Assembly: GCA_937902905.1 (NCBI GenBank) | Contig: CALELW010000271.1 | Coordinates: 1-21,918, forward strand | Direction: 5' to 3' | Length of the DNA: 21,918 nucleotides | Source of the DNA: an uncultured Clostridium sp. | GTDB lineage: Bacteria; Bacillota; Clostridia; Lachnospirales; Lachnospiraceae | In this document: positions 1-6,497 of the stretch, piece after piece | Layout: each line of letters begins with the position of its first letter | Position numbering within the stretch: position 1 is the first letter of the stretch | Translations under genes and position numbers: made by a program | Notes under the pieces: model-generated | The model's database searches: none | What the model saw: the letters and a program-made list of their open reading frames with translations, nothing else | Told to the model about the DNA's origin: nothing

Positions 1-73
1 ATATGTTATGGTTTGTGAATTGTTGGAATCCTGAAAAACTAACATAAATAGTTTGACACAAACCATAACATAT
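1..73. repeat. 17-bp perfect inverted repeat, arms 57 bp apart
   Basis: Positions 1-17 (ATATGTTATGGTTTGTG) are the exact reverse complement of 57-73, with 39 bp between the arms. The right arm overlaps a perfect TATAAT at 71-76 and lies next to a perfect TTGACA at 53-58, but these two hexamers are only 12 bp apart, too close for an ordinary sigma-A promoter. A run of five T follows the right arm (76-80). It could be paired operator sites, the remains of a transposon end, or a large-loop terminator of a gene to the left. The element may continue beyond the window edge. The repeat is certain; its role is unknown. Confidence 0.6.
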
Positions 74-135
74 AATTTTTATTAGCCAAGCTAAAGAGAA
101 GAAGGAAAATTTCTGCCTTCAAACATACAGTTTTT

Positions 136-165
136 TTGAAGTTGTGAGGATGGATAAGATATAGT
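136..165 (+). promoter_or_regulatory. Possible sigma-A promoter ahead of the long palindrome
   Basis: TTGAAG at 136-141 and TATAGT at 160-165 are separated by 18 bp. A start near 172 would fall just before the outermost base pairs of the long palindrome (175-367), so the palindrome would be transcribed almost from its first base. The -10 and the bases after it (GATATAGTTTGAG) nearly repeat those of the thi promoter (GATATAGTTGAG at 392-403). This is weak to moderate evidence from sequence only. Confidence 0.35.
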
Positions 166-174
166 TTGAGCAAA

Positions 175-367
175 TGTTCACTGCCCGTTTTTTGAATTCC
201 AGTAATTTAGGGAGAAAGACTTTGTGGCTCGTGGGTACAAACACGTGGGTATGAGGCTTGCGTATTTTGCATGCCCATACCCTTACGTGTTTGTTAAGCG
301 AAAGCGCCCACGAGACGCAAAGCCTTTCTCCTAAATTACGGAACCAAAAAAATACTGCCACTGAACA
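175..367 (+). ncRNA. Large near-palindrome; candidate structured RNA or foldback repeat
   Basis: This 193-nt stretch folds back on itself. TGTTCA (175-180) pairs with TGAACA (362-367). T188-T193 pairs with the A run at 346-352. GTAATTTAG (202-210) pairs with CTAAATTAC (331-339). GAGAAAG/CTTTCTC and CTCGTGGG/CCCACGAG extend the stem, and ACAAACACGT (237-246) pairs with ACGTGTTTGT (285-294). GGGTATG (247-253) pairs with CATACCC (276-282) near the apex. The 3' side carries an extra segment (about 295-307) with a small GC-GAAA-GC hairpin. No reading frame inside looks like a protein. A promoter-like sequence sits just upstream. The length and single-hairpin shape recall 6S RNA, but no diagnostic 6S sequence is recognised. 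It could equally be a mobile foldback repeat. The palindrome is clear; calling it an RNA is inference. Confidence 0.4.
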
Positions 368-370
368 TAC

Positions 371-399
371 TTGACACCTCCTACCATTCATGATATAGT
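371..399 (+). promoter_or_regulatory. Promoter of the thi operon
   Basis: A consensus TTGACA (371-376) is followed after exactly 17 bp by TATAGT (394-399), a near-perfect sigma-A promoter. Transcription should start near 405, about 97 nt before the thiS start codon. It lies immediately after the right arm of the long palindrome. Confidence 0.7.
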
Positions 400-431
400 T
401 GAGAACAGATTGAGGATATCTCAAGAAGGGG

Positions 432-459
432 CACACCACCTCGGGTGTGGACTTTTTTT
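432..459 (+). terminator. Terminator-like hairpin in the thi leader
   Basis: CACACC (432-437) pairs with GGTGTG (444-449) around a six-base loop, followed by seven T (453-459). An additional 8-bp stem, AGGATATC (413-420) with GATATCCT (462-469), encloses it. The hairpin lies between the thi promoter and thiS, so it either attenuates thi transcription or ends transcripts arriving from the palindrome. No THI-box (TPP riboswitch) sequence is visible, and only about 25 nt separate the predicted transcription start from the hairpin, too little for that aptamer. Confidence 0.55.
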
Positions 460-501
460 GTGATATCCTTTTGTTGTATCAGAAGAGAAAGGAGAGACAA
501 T

Positions 502-702
502 ATGATTTGCTTGAATGGAAACCAGGTTTCAGACTGCGAAGGATTATCACTGGAAGATTTTATCGAAAAACAAAATTTTGAGAAGAACAAAATTGCGGTT
601 GAAATCAACGGTGAGATTATTCCAAAGAAAGATTACGAAACGGTTCAGATAAAAGAAAATGATGTAATTGAAGTGGTAAGTTTTGTTGGTGGGGGCTGCT
701 AA
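502..702 (+). CDS. thiS: Sulfur carrier protein ThiS
   Basis: A 66-residue ubiquitin-fold protein carrying sulfur as a C-terminal thiocarboxylate for thiazole formation by ThiG. The start ATG at 502 is preceded by AAAGGAGAG; an in-frame GTG at 445 lies inside the terminator hairpin and is rejected. The N-terminus (MICLNGNQV) and the ending (VSFVGGGC) are typical of ThiS, except that a cysteine follows the glycines. Mature ThiS must end in Gly-Gly to be adenylated, so this product either needs trimming or is used differently. It is the first gene of thiS-thiG-thiH-thiE; thiG follows after 56 bp. thiF, which encodes the usual activating enzyme and often lies next to thiS in Clostridia, is missing from the operon. 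Identification is firm; the consequence of the extra residue is open. Confidence 0.9.
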   Translation: MICLNGNQVSDCEGLSLEDFIEKQNFEKNKIAVEINGEIIPKKDYETVQIKENDVIEVVSFVGGGC

Positions 703-758
703 AACAACCCTGACATGTAAAACGTAAATTTAAATACAAAGATTGAGAGGATAAGAAC

Positions 759-1550
759 ATGGAAAACAAAGATACTTTTATGCTTGGTGGACAGGAGTTT
801 TCTTCGCGTTTCATCTTAGGCTCCGGAAAATATTCACTGGATTTAATCAAGGCATCGGTTGAAAATGCCGGTGCGCAGATTATTACATTGGCACTCCGCC
901 GTGCGAATCAGGATGGACGTGCAAATATTTTGGATTATATTCCGGAAGGCGTTACCTTGCTGCCAAATACATCCGGTGCGAGAAATGCAGACGAAGCAGT
1001 TCGTATTGCGCGTTTGTCAAGAGAAGTTGGCTGCGGCAATTTTGTAAAAATTGAGATTATGAGAGATTCCAAATATTTACTTCCGGATAATCAGGAAACC
1101 ATCAAGGCGACAGAAATTCTTGCAAAAGAGGGATTTGTAGTTATGCCTTATATGTATCCCGATTTGAATGTGGCACGTGATTTGATGAATGCCGGTGCTG
1201 CATCAATTATGCCTTTGGCTGCACCGATTGGTTCGAACAAAGGTCTTTGCACAAAAGAATTTATTCAGATTTTGATTGATGAAATTAATCTTCCGATTAT
1301 TGTGGATGCCGGCATTGGAAAACCATCCGAAGCATGTGCTGCAATGGAAATGGGAGCAGCCGCAATTATGGCGAATACCGGTATTGCGACAGCAGGAGAT
1401 ATTCCAGCTATGGCAGAAGCATTTAAACTTGCGATTGAGGCAGGAAGAAAGGCTTATCTTGCCGGTACCGGCCGTGTGTTAGAGCGTGGGGGAAGTGCAT
1501 CTTCACCGCTGACCGGCTATATTCAGGATGGCAGTTTTGAGACAAAATAA
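759..1550 (+). CDS. thiG: Thiazole synthase ThiG
   Basis: A 263-residue TIM-barrel enzyme, the normal family size. It condenses 1-deoxy-D-xylulose 5-phosphate, dehydroglycine (from ThiH) and sulfur from ThiS thiocarboxylate into the thiazole phosphate carboxylate. Seen in the sequence: LGSGKY (20-25); PNTSGARNADEA (69-80); the Schiff-base lysine, Lys97 in FVKIEI; and the phosphate-binding C-terminal part with DAGIGKPSEA (183-192) and MANTGIA (204-210). ATG 759 follows GAGAGGA by a normal distance. It sits between thiS and thiH, its functional partners. No catalytic residue appears lost. Confidence 0.95.
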   Translation: MENKDTFMLGGQEFSSRFILGSGKYSLDLIKASVENAGAQIITLALRRANQDGRANILDYIPEGVTLLPNTSGARNADEAVRIARLSREVGCGNFVKIEIMRDSKYLLPDNQETIKATEILAKEGFVVMPYMYPDLNVARDLMNAGAASIMPLAAPIGSNKGLCTKEFIQILIDEINLPIIVDAGIGKPSEACAAMEMGAAAIMANTGIATAGDIPAMAEAFKLAIEAGRKAYLAGTGRVLERGGSASSPLTGYIQDGSFETK

Positions 1551-1568
1551 AGATAGTTGGAGGACGAC

Positions 1569-2771
1569 ATGGATAAAGTAAATGAGAGTATATTAAGTGA
1601 AACAATTCTGGAAGATATGAAAGAAAACCGAATTGACCACATGACTTATTTAGAGGGAATGGAAGTTTTGGATTCCGATGTTGAGAAGACGGTAGTGGAC
1701 GCAATGAATGCCTACGATTATGATTCTTATACAGCTGCGGATGTCCGTCGTGCGATTTATAAAGACAATCGTACGCCCGAAGATTTTGCGGCACTGTTGT
1801 CACCGGCAGCCCTTCCTTTTTTGGAGGAAATTGCGCAGATGGCACAGAAGGAGACAAGAAAACACTTTGGTAATTCCATTATGATGTTTACGCCGCTGTA
1901 TATTGCAAATTATTGTGAGAATTATTGTATTTACTGTGGCTTTAACTGTCATAATAAAATCCGCCGTGCGAAACTTGATGCTGAGGGAATCGAGCGTGAA
2001 ATGGTTGAAATTGCAAAATCCGGTTTGCAGGAAATTTTGATTTTGACCGGTGAGAGCGAGAAAATGTCAGATGTAAAATACATTGGAGAGGCTTGTAAGA
2101 TTGCAAGAAAATATTTCAAGGTTATCGGCTTAGAAGTATATCCGACCAATTCAGAGAATTACGCATACTGGCATGAATGTGGTGCCGATTATGTTACCGT
2201 ATTTCAGGAGACTTATAATTCGGATAAATATGAAACACTTCATCTGGCAGGCAAAAAACGCATTTTCCCATACCGTTTAAATGCACAGGAACGTGCCTTA
2301 AAGGGAGGAATGCGAGGCGTTGGCTTTGCTGCTTTGTTAGGACTTGATGATTTTAGAAAAGATGCATTTGCAACAGGAATTCATGCTTATTTGTTGCAGA
2401 GAAAGTATCCACAGGCAGAAATTGCATTTTCCTGTCCAAGACTTCGTCCGATTATTAATAATGATAGAATTAATCCGATGGATGTACACGAAGCCCAGTT
2501 GTTACAGGTTGTATGTGCTTACCGTCTGCTTTTGCCGTTTGCTTCCATCACGGTTTCCACTCGTGAATGTAAACGCGTCCGCGATAATCTGATTCAAATT
2601 TGTGCGACAAAGATATCTGCCGGTGTAGATGTCGGGATTGGTGGCAGAAGCGGAGAAGAGCAGGGTGACGAACAATTTGAAATTGATGATACCAGAAATG
2701 TGCAGGAAGTTTATGATGCAATTTTGGAGCATGGACTTCAGCCGGTTATGAGTGATTATATTTATGTATAG
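1569..2771 (+). CDS. thiH: 2-iminoacetate synthase ThiH (radical SAM)
   Basis: A 400-residue radical S-adenosylmethionine enzyme that splits tyrosine into dehydroglycine and p-cresol, supplying the C2-N unit of thiazole in anaerobes in place of the oxidase ThiO. The 4Fe-4S cluster motif CxxxCxxC is at Cys116, Cys120 and Cys123 (NYCENYCIYCGFN). The downstream GVGIGGRSGEE region (about 360-370) is also family-like. The start is ATG 1569, five bases after GGAGG; a TTG at 1557 overlaps that site and is rejected. HydG, a close relative, is longer and carries a second C-terminal cluster motif that is not seen here. The stop overlaps the start of the next gene by 8 bp, which suggests translational coupling. 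Confidence 0.94.
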   Translation: MDKVNESILSETILEDMKENRIDHMTYLEGMEVLDSDVEKTVVDAMNAYDYDSYTAADVRRAIYKDNRTPEDFAALLSPAALPFLEEIAQMAQKETRKHFGNSIMMFTPLYIANYCENYCIYCGFNCHNKIRRAKLDAEGIEREMVEIAKSGLQEILILTGESEKMSDVKYIGEACKIARKYFKVIGLEVYPTNSENYAYWHECGADYVTVFQETYNSDKYETLHLAGKKRIFPYRLNAQERALKGGMRGVGFAALLGLDDFRKDAFATGIHAYLLQRKYPQAEIAFSCPRLRPIINNDRINPMDVHEAQLLQVVCAYRLLLPFASITVSTRECKRVRDNLIQICATKISAGVDVGIGGRSGEEQGDEQFEIDDTRNVQEVYDAILEHGLQPVMSDYIYV

Positions 2772-3333
2772 AATAGCAGTAACAAATCGCCATCTGTGTG
2801 AGGGAGATTTTTTGGAAAGAATCTCGCAGCTCGCACAGGGCGATGAATATGATGCCATCCTTTTGCGGGAAAAAGATTTATCCCATGAGGAATATGAAGA
2901 ACTTGCGGGAAAGGTTTTGAAAATTACGAATCAGGAAGGTAAAAAATGTATTCTGCATACGGATTACAAGGCGGCACTTTCTCTTTCTCATCCTTTTGTG
3001 CACATGCCGCTTTCGGTTATGGCGCAGATGTCTCAAAAGGAAAGGGAAAATCTTCGAAAGTCTGTGAAGGAAATGAGTACGTCCATTCATTCTCTGGAGC
3101 AGTTAAAAGAGGCGGAAGCATATTCCGTGGATTTTGTAATTGCCGGGCACATATTTGCTACGGACTGCAAAAAAGATTTACCGCCGAGAGGATTATCATT
3201 TTTGAAAAATATTTGTGATAATTCGCAAGTCCCTGTCTATGCTATTGGCGGCATGACAAAGGAGAGAGAGCCGGAAGTTATGCGAAAAGGCGCAGGCGGT
3301 ATTTGTATTATGTCAGGATGTATGAGAGGATAA
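2764..3333 (+). CDS. ThiE/TenI-family protein (thiamine phosphate synthase or thiazole tautomerase)
   Basis: A 189-residue TIM-barrel protein of the ThiE/TenI superfamily. Family landmarks: YRIAVTNRH at the N-terminus, LREKDL (34-39), STSIHS (105-110), GHIFATDCKKD (128-138) and AIGGM (160-164). ThiE joins HMP-pyrophosphate to thiazole phosphate; TenI aromatises the thiazole product of ThiG. The ThiE-type Asn-Asp pair is here Thr-Asp (HTD, 65-67), and the HLGQxD segment that binds the pyrophosphate metal appears as VHMPLSV (79-85), so TenI-like activity or an unusual ThiE is possible. The ATG at 2764 overlaps the thiH stop by 8 bp and has no clear ribosome binding site, consistent with coupled translation. 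An in-frame GTG at 2752 is the alternative start. The family call is firm; ThiE versus TenI is undecided. Confidence 0.82.
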   Translation: MYRIAVTNRHLCEGDFLERISQLAQGDEYDAILLREKDLSHEEYEELAGKVLKITNQEGKKCILHTDYKAALSLSHPFVHMPLSVMAQMSQKERENLRKSVKEMSTSIHSLEQLKEAEAYSVDFVIAGHIFATDCKKDLPPRGLSFLKNICDNSQVPVYAIGGMTKEREPEVMRKGAGGICIMSGCMRG

Positions 3334-3342
3334 TCGCAAGCC

Positions 3343-3381
3343 TTGCAAACAATATCTGGTTGTGTTACAATGGCAGATATT
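3343..3381 (+). promoter_or_regulatory. metA promoter with a dyad operator candidate around the -10
   Basis: TTGCAA (3343-3348) and TACAAT (3366-3371) are 17 bp apart, a good sigma-A promoter starting near 3378. An inverted repeat, AATATCTG (3351-3358) with CAGATATT (3374-3381), brackets the -10, and an inner TTGT/ACAA pair extends the symmetry. No T run follows, so it is not a terminator. It may be a repressor site. No S-box or T-box leader fits in the roughly 30 nt between start site and gene. Confidence 0.5.
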
Positions 3382-3409
3382 ATCGAATAAGTAGTTAGGA
3401 GTGGTAATT

Positions 3410-4348
3410 TTGCCTATTAGAATTCAGGATTCCTTACCTGCCCAGAAGATTCTGGAGAGTGAGAATATATTTGTAATGACGGAGTTCCGTGCGATGCATC
3501 AGGATATTCGACCGCTGCACGTATTGATTTTAAACCTTATGCCGACAAAGATTGAGACGGAAACGCAGCTTTTGCGTAAATTGTCCAATACACCATTGCA
3601 GGTGGATGTGGAATTTATGCAGACAAGTAGTTATCAGCCAACTCATGTGGCACCAAGCCACTTGGAAACTTTTTATCGTGTGTTTGATGACATCAAAGAC
3701 CGCAATTTTGACGGCATGATAATTACGGGAGCACCGCTTGATTATACGAAATTTGAAGATGTGGATTACTGGGATGAAGTGACGCATATTATGGAGTGGT
3801 CCAAAACTCATGTTCATTGTACGCTTTATATGTGTTGGGCGGCGTTTGCCGGTTTGTATTATCACTATGGCATTGAACGGATTGATAGAGAAGAAAAATT
3901 ATCCGGCGTATACAAACACCGGGTATTGAAAAAAAGTTCTCCGCTGTTTCGTGGCTTTGATGATATTTTTGACTGTCCACAGTCCCGTGCGATGACGGTA
4001 AGCAGGGAAGATATTGAGAAGGTTTCGGAACTGGAAGTGCTTGCTGTGTCGGATGAGGCAGGTGTGACGGTTGTAAAAACAAAAGACAGTAGACAGTTTT
4101 TCATGACCGGTCATTTGGAGTACGATTCGGATACACTGGCAAAAGAATATTTCCGTGATTTAAATAAGGGAATGAATCCAAGTGTTCCGGCTAATTATTT
4201 TCCGGATGATGACCCGGAGAAAAAGCCGATTGTCCGCTGGCGTTCTGCCGGTCAATTATTCTACAGCAACTGGCTTAACTACTATGTTTATCAGAGTACG
4301 CCGTATGATGTCAGAGATATTAACAAACAAAATGATAATAACAAATAA
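3410..4348 (+). CDS. metA: Homoserine O-acyltransferase MetA
   Basis: 312 residues, the usual MetA length. It acylates homoserine in the first committed step of methionine synthesis. The start is TTG 3410, 8 nt after AGGAG (3397-3401), giving an N-terminus PIRIQDSLPA that matches the classical MetA start; the GTG at 3401 overlaps that binding site. The nucleophile is Cys142 (LYMCWAA), and His235 and Glu237 (GHLEYD) complete the catalytic set. At position 111, known to decide succinyl-CoA (Gly) versus acetyl-CoA (Glu) use, this protein has Asp in GAPLD. An acidic side chain suggests O-acetylhomoserine formation, but this is inference. It has its own promoter and terminator and is probably transcribed apart from the thi genes. 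Confidence 0.94.
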   Translation: MPIRIQDSLPAQKILESENIFVMTEFRAMHQDIRPLHVLILNLMPTKIETETQLLRKLSNTPLQVDVEFMQTSSYQPTHVAPSHLETFYRVFDDIKDRNFDGMIITGAPLDYTKFEDVDYWDEVTHIMEWSKTHVHCTLYMCWAAFAGLYYHYGIERIDREEKLSGVYKHRVLKKSSPLFRGFDDIFDCPQSRAMTVSREDIEKVSELEVLAVSDEAGVTVVKTKDSRQFFMTGHLEYDSDTLAKEYFRDLNKGMNPSVPANYFPDDDPEKKPIVRWRSAGQLFYSNWLNYYVYQSTPYDVRDINKQNDNNK

Positions 4349-4355
4349 AAATTCA

Positions 4356-4397
4356 AAGAAAGAATGTTATTTTTTGACATTCTTTCTTGTTTTTTTT
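4356..4397 (+). terminator. Rho-independent terminator after metA
   Basis: AAGAAAGAATGT (4356-4367) pairs perfectly with ACATTCTTTCTT (4377-4388) over 12 bp with a 9-nt loop, followed by G and eight T (4390-4397). It is a strong intrinsic terminator for metA. Confidence 0.9.
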
Positions 4398-4415
4398 GAG
4401 GTAAAATGATATAAT
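4387..4415 (+). promoter_or_regulatory. Promoter of the chemoreceptor gene
   Basis: A perfect TATAAT (4410-4415) lies 17 bp after TTGTTT (4387-4392), the latter inside the 3' part of the metA terminator. The start would be near 4422, giving a 42-nt leader. No sigma-D-type motility promoter (TAAA with GCCGATAT) is visible. Confidence 0.5.
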
Positions 4416-4463
4416 CAAGTTACTATATGGGAAACCAAAATTACATAAAAAAGGAGAATTGTT

Positions 4464-6473
4464 ATGAGGAAGTCAATCGGATTAAAAATTATGGTGCCGT
4501 TTTGCATCCTTGCAATTGTTTGTGGACTGTGTTCTACATTGATTTATTCCAAAATTGCACAGATGAATCGGGCAACTAAGTCAATTAGTGACAATTACAT
4601 GACGATAACAGAAAAAACAGGTGATATGGAGTCTGATTTTGTACTGCTTCAGTACAAATTGACACGTTATGTAACTACTTATGAGGATGATGAAGTTAAG
4701 AAGATGTCTGCTGAGTTGCAGAAAGTTAGCGATCGCCTTGATAAGAATATGGCTGTGATTGTGGATAAGAGTGCTGATACTGGTGAAATTGATGCGGTGA
4801 AAGAATTTAGAACTGCATACCGTTCCTTTGATGAATCTTTTAAGAAAATTAAAAAGGGAATTGATGACTATGAAATTAATGGGTTTAATAATGTAAATGA
4901 AGCAGCAGATCCGGTTTATAAAAAATTTCAGAATGCAATTGATGATATGCAGAAGGTGAATGCAAAGAATGTTCAGGAAGCGCAAGATGCATTAAATGCC
5001 GCTGCATCGCAGAGTACTTTGGCATTTGTTGTTTTGATTGCGTTGCTGGTTGTTTCAATTGTGTTCTGTATTTTGATGGTTGTAGCGACAATCCTTCGAC
5101 CAACTAAGCATGCAATTCGTCATTTGAACGGTATTGTACGAAGCATTGAAGAAGACCACGGTGACCTTACATCCCAGATTCAGGTAAAAACAAAAGATGA
5201 AGTGGGAACGTTGGTTGTCGGAATTAATAAGTTTATTGATTTGCTCCGTGACATTATTATGGAAATCAAATCCGATGCTGTTGAGCTGCAGGGCAATGTA
5301 GAACAGGTATTTAATGGTGTAAATACATCAAATGGAGATATTAAACTGGTATCTGAGGTGATGGAAAAACTTTCTGCCGGAATGGAAGAGGTAGCAAACC
5401 ATGCCGAACATCTGAATGACCAGGCAGGACGTGTTTATGAAGCAATGGAGCACATTGCCGGTGAGGCAAACAATGGTTCTGGTTTTGCAAAAGAAATTAA
5501 AGAACGTGCGAACGCATTGCAGGAGAGCGGACAGAAACGCCGCAAGATGACGGCTGAGATGGCAAGTGAAATTAACACACTGCTTCAGAGTTCTCTTGAA
5601 AAGAGTAAAGATGTTGAGAAGATTAATGTATTGACAAATGATATTTTGGAGATTTCTTCTCAGACAAACCTGCTTGCACTGAATGCATCCATTGAGGCAG
5701 CACGTGCCGGTGAGGTTGGTAAGGGATTTGCCGTAGTAGCTGATGAGATTCGTAAGCTGGCAGATTCGAGCCGTGAGACAGCGAATAATATTCAGGAAAT
5801 CAGTTTGGAGGTAAATTCTTCGGTTGGAGAACTTGCAGACAATGCCAATAAGATGCTTACATTTATTCGTGATGAGGTTATGCCTGACTATGATAATCTT
5901 GTAAATACCGGTAACCAGTATAACGATGATGCAAACCGTATTGATACATTGATGCTTCAGTTTGCTGACAGTGCAACGGCATTGAAAGATACGATGCATG
6001 AGATGGCAACACTGATTCATGAGATTTCTGAGACGATTAATGATAGTTCCAATCAGGTATCCGGTGTATCTGAGTCTGTAACTACATTGACGGATAGTAT
6101 GATGGATATTCAGACAAGCATTCGTGTAACGGAGGATGTAAGCCGTCGTTTGGATTCTGAAGTTGCTAAATTCGTAACAGAGGCAGATAAGGAAGGATTG
6201 ACTGCAAGTGATTACGAAGACGTTGCGGGGGAATCCTATGAGAAAACAGAAGCAGCAGAGGATGTTGAAACTGAGATAGATGATGACGTTTATCTTACGA
6301 TTCCGGACGATGCAGAGGAAAGTGAAACTGTTGACGAAGCAGTTAAAACAGAGACTGATGAAGATGAAGCGGCAGCATCGTATGAGGATGAGGATTTCTC
6401 TGAATTTGCTGAGTTTGGTTCTACAGATGAATATGAACAGCTGGCAGAAGAAGATACCAATGAAGATGCATAA
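4464..6473 (+). CDS. Methyl-accepting chemotaxis protein with acidic C-terminal tail
   Basis: A 669-residue transmembrane chemoreceptor. It senses an external signal and controls the CheA kinase, hence flagellar motility or a related output. Order of parts: transmembrane helix about 9-29, extracytoplasmic helical sensor about 30-185 (four-helix-bundle type, ligand unknown), transmembrane helix about 186-210, HAMP about 211-265, then the cytoplasmic coiled-coil signalling domain. Its conserved hairpin tip is at about 397-436, including SSQTNLLALNAS and GKGFAVVADEIRKLA. From about 574 to the end the chain becomes a low-complexity tail rich in Asp and Glu, ending EDTNEDA, with no CheR/CheB-docking pentapeptide. 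AAGGAG precedes ATG 4464. No che or flagellar gene is nearby; it is a single-gene unit between two terminators. Confidence 0.93.
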   Translation: MRKSIGLKIMVPFCILAIVCGLCSTLIYSKIAQMNRATKSISDNYMTITEKTGDMESDFVLLQYKLTRYVTTYEDDEVKKMSAELQKVSDRLDKNMAVIVDKSADTGEIDAVKEFRTAYRSFDESFKKIKKGIDDYEINGFNNVNEAADPVYKKFQNAIDDMQKVNAKNVQEAQDALNAAASQSTLAFVVLIALLVVSIVFCILMVVATILRPTKHAIRHLNGIVRSIEEDHGDLTSQIQVKTKDEVGTLVVGINKFIDLLRDIIMEIKSDAVELQGNVEQVFNGVNTSNGDIKLVSEVMEKLSAGMEEVANHAEHLNDQAGRVYEAMEHIAGEANNGSGFAKEIKERANALQESGQKRRKMTAEMASEINTLLQSSLEKSKDVEKINVLTNDILEISSQTNLLALNASIEAARAGEVGKGFAVVADEIRKLADSSRETANNIQEISLEVNSSVGELADNANKMLTFIRDEVMPDYDNLVNTGNQYNDDANRIDTLMLQFADSATALKDTMHEMATLIHEISETINDSSNQVSGVSESVTTLTDSMMDIQTSIRVTEDVSRRLDSEVAKFVTEADKEGLTASDYEDVAGESYEKTEAAEDVETEIDDDVYLTIPDDAEESETVDEAVKTETDEDEAAASYEDEDFSEFAEFGSTDEYEQLAEEDTNEDA

Positions 6474-6497
6474 AATCTTCTGACATATAAGTGATAT

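Noticed and set aside
53..76. Ordinary sigma-A promoter TTGACA/TATAAT
   Set aside because: Both hexamers are perfect, but the 12-bp spacer is far from 17; kept only as part of the inverted-repeat observation.
119..439. 106-codon open frame on the minus strand across the palindrome
   Set aside because: It is produced by the palindrome and a T/A-rich flank, has a Cys/Phe/His-rich composition without domain character, and overlaps the thi promoter and leader hairpin.
370..501. TPP riboswitch upstream of thiS
   Set aside because: Expected from the gene content, but the conserved CUGAGA and ACCUGAUC-type segments are not present, and the leader is too short.
1..501. CRISPR array or integron-type repeat array
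   Set aside because: The repeats are inverted pairs, not regularly spaced direct repeats with unique spacers, and no cas or integrase gene is present.
1423..1857. 144-codon minus-strand frame across thiG and thiH
   Set aside because: Low-complexity Pro/His/Ser-rich composition typical of an antisense frame; overlaps two conserved genes.
1569..2771. HydG (hydrogenase maturase) instead of ThiH
   Set aside because: The protein is shorter, lacks a second C-terminal cysteine cluster and sits between thiG and a thiE/tenI gene.
3382..3409. S-box or T-box leader for metA
   Set aside because: Only about 30 nt separate the predicted start site and the gene; no such structure fits.
5328..6020. 230-codon frame antisense to the chemoreceptor gene
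   Set aside because: Rich in Cys, Ile and Asn in a pattern expected from the antisense of a coiled-coil gene; no binding site or domain; the sense protein is complete and conserved.
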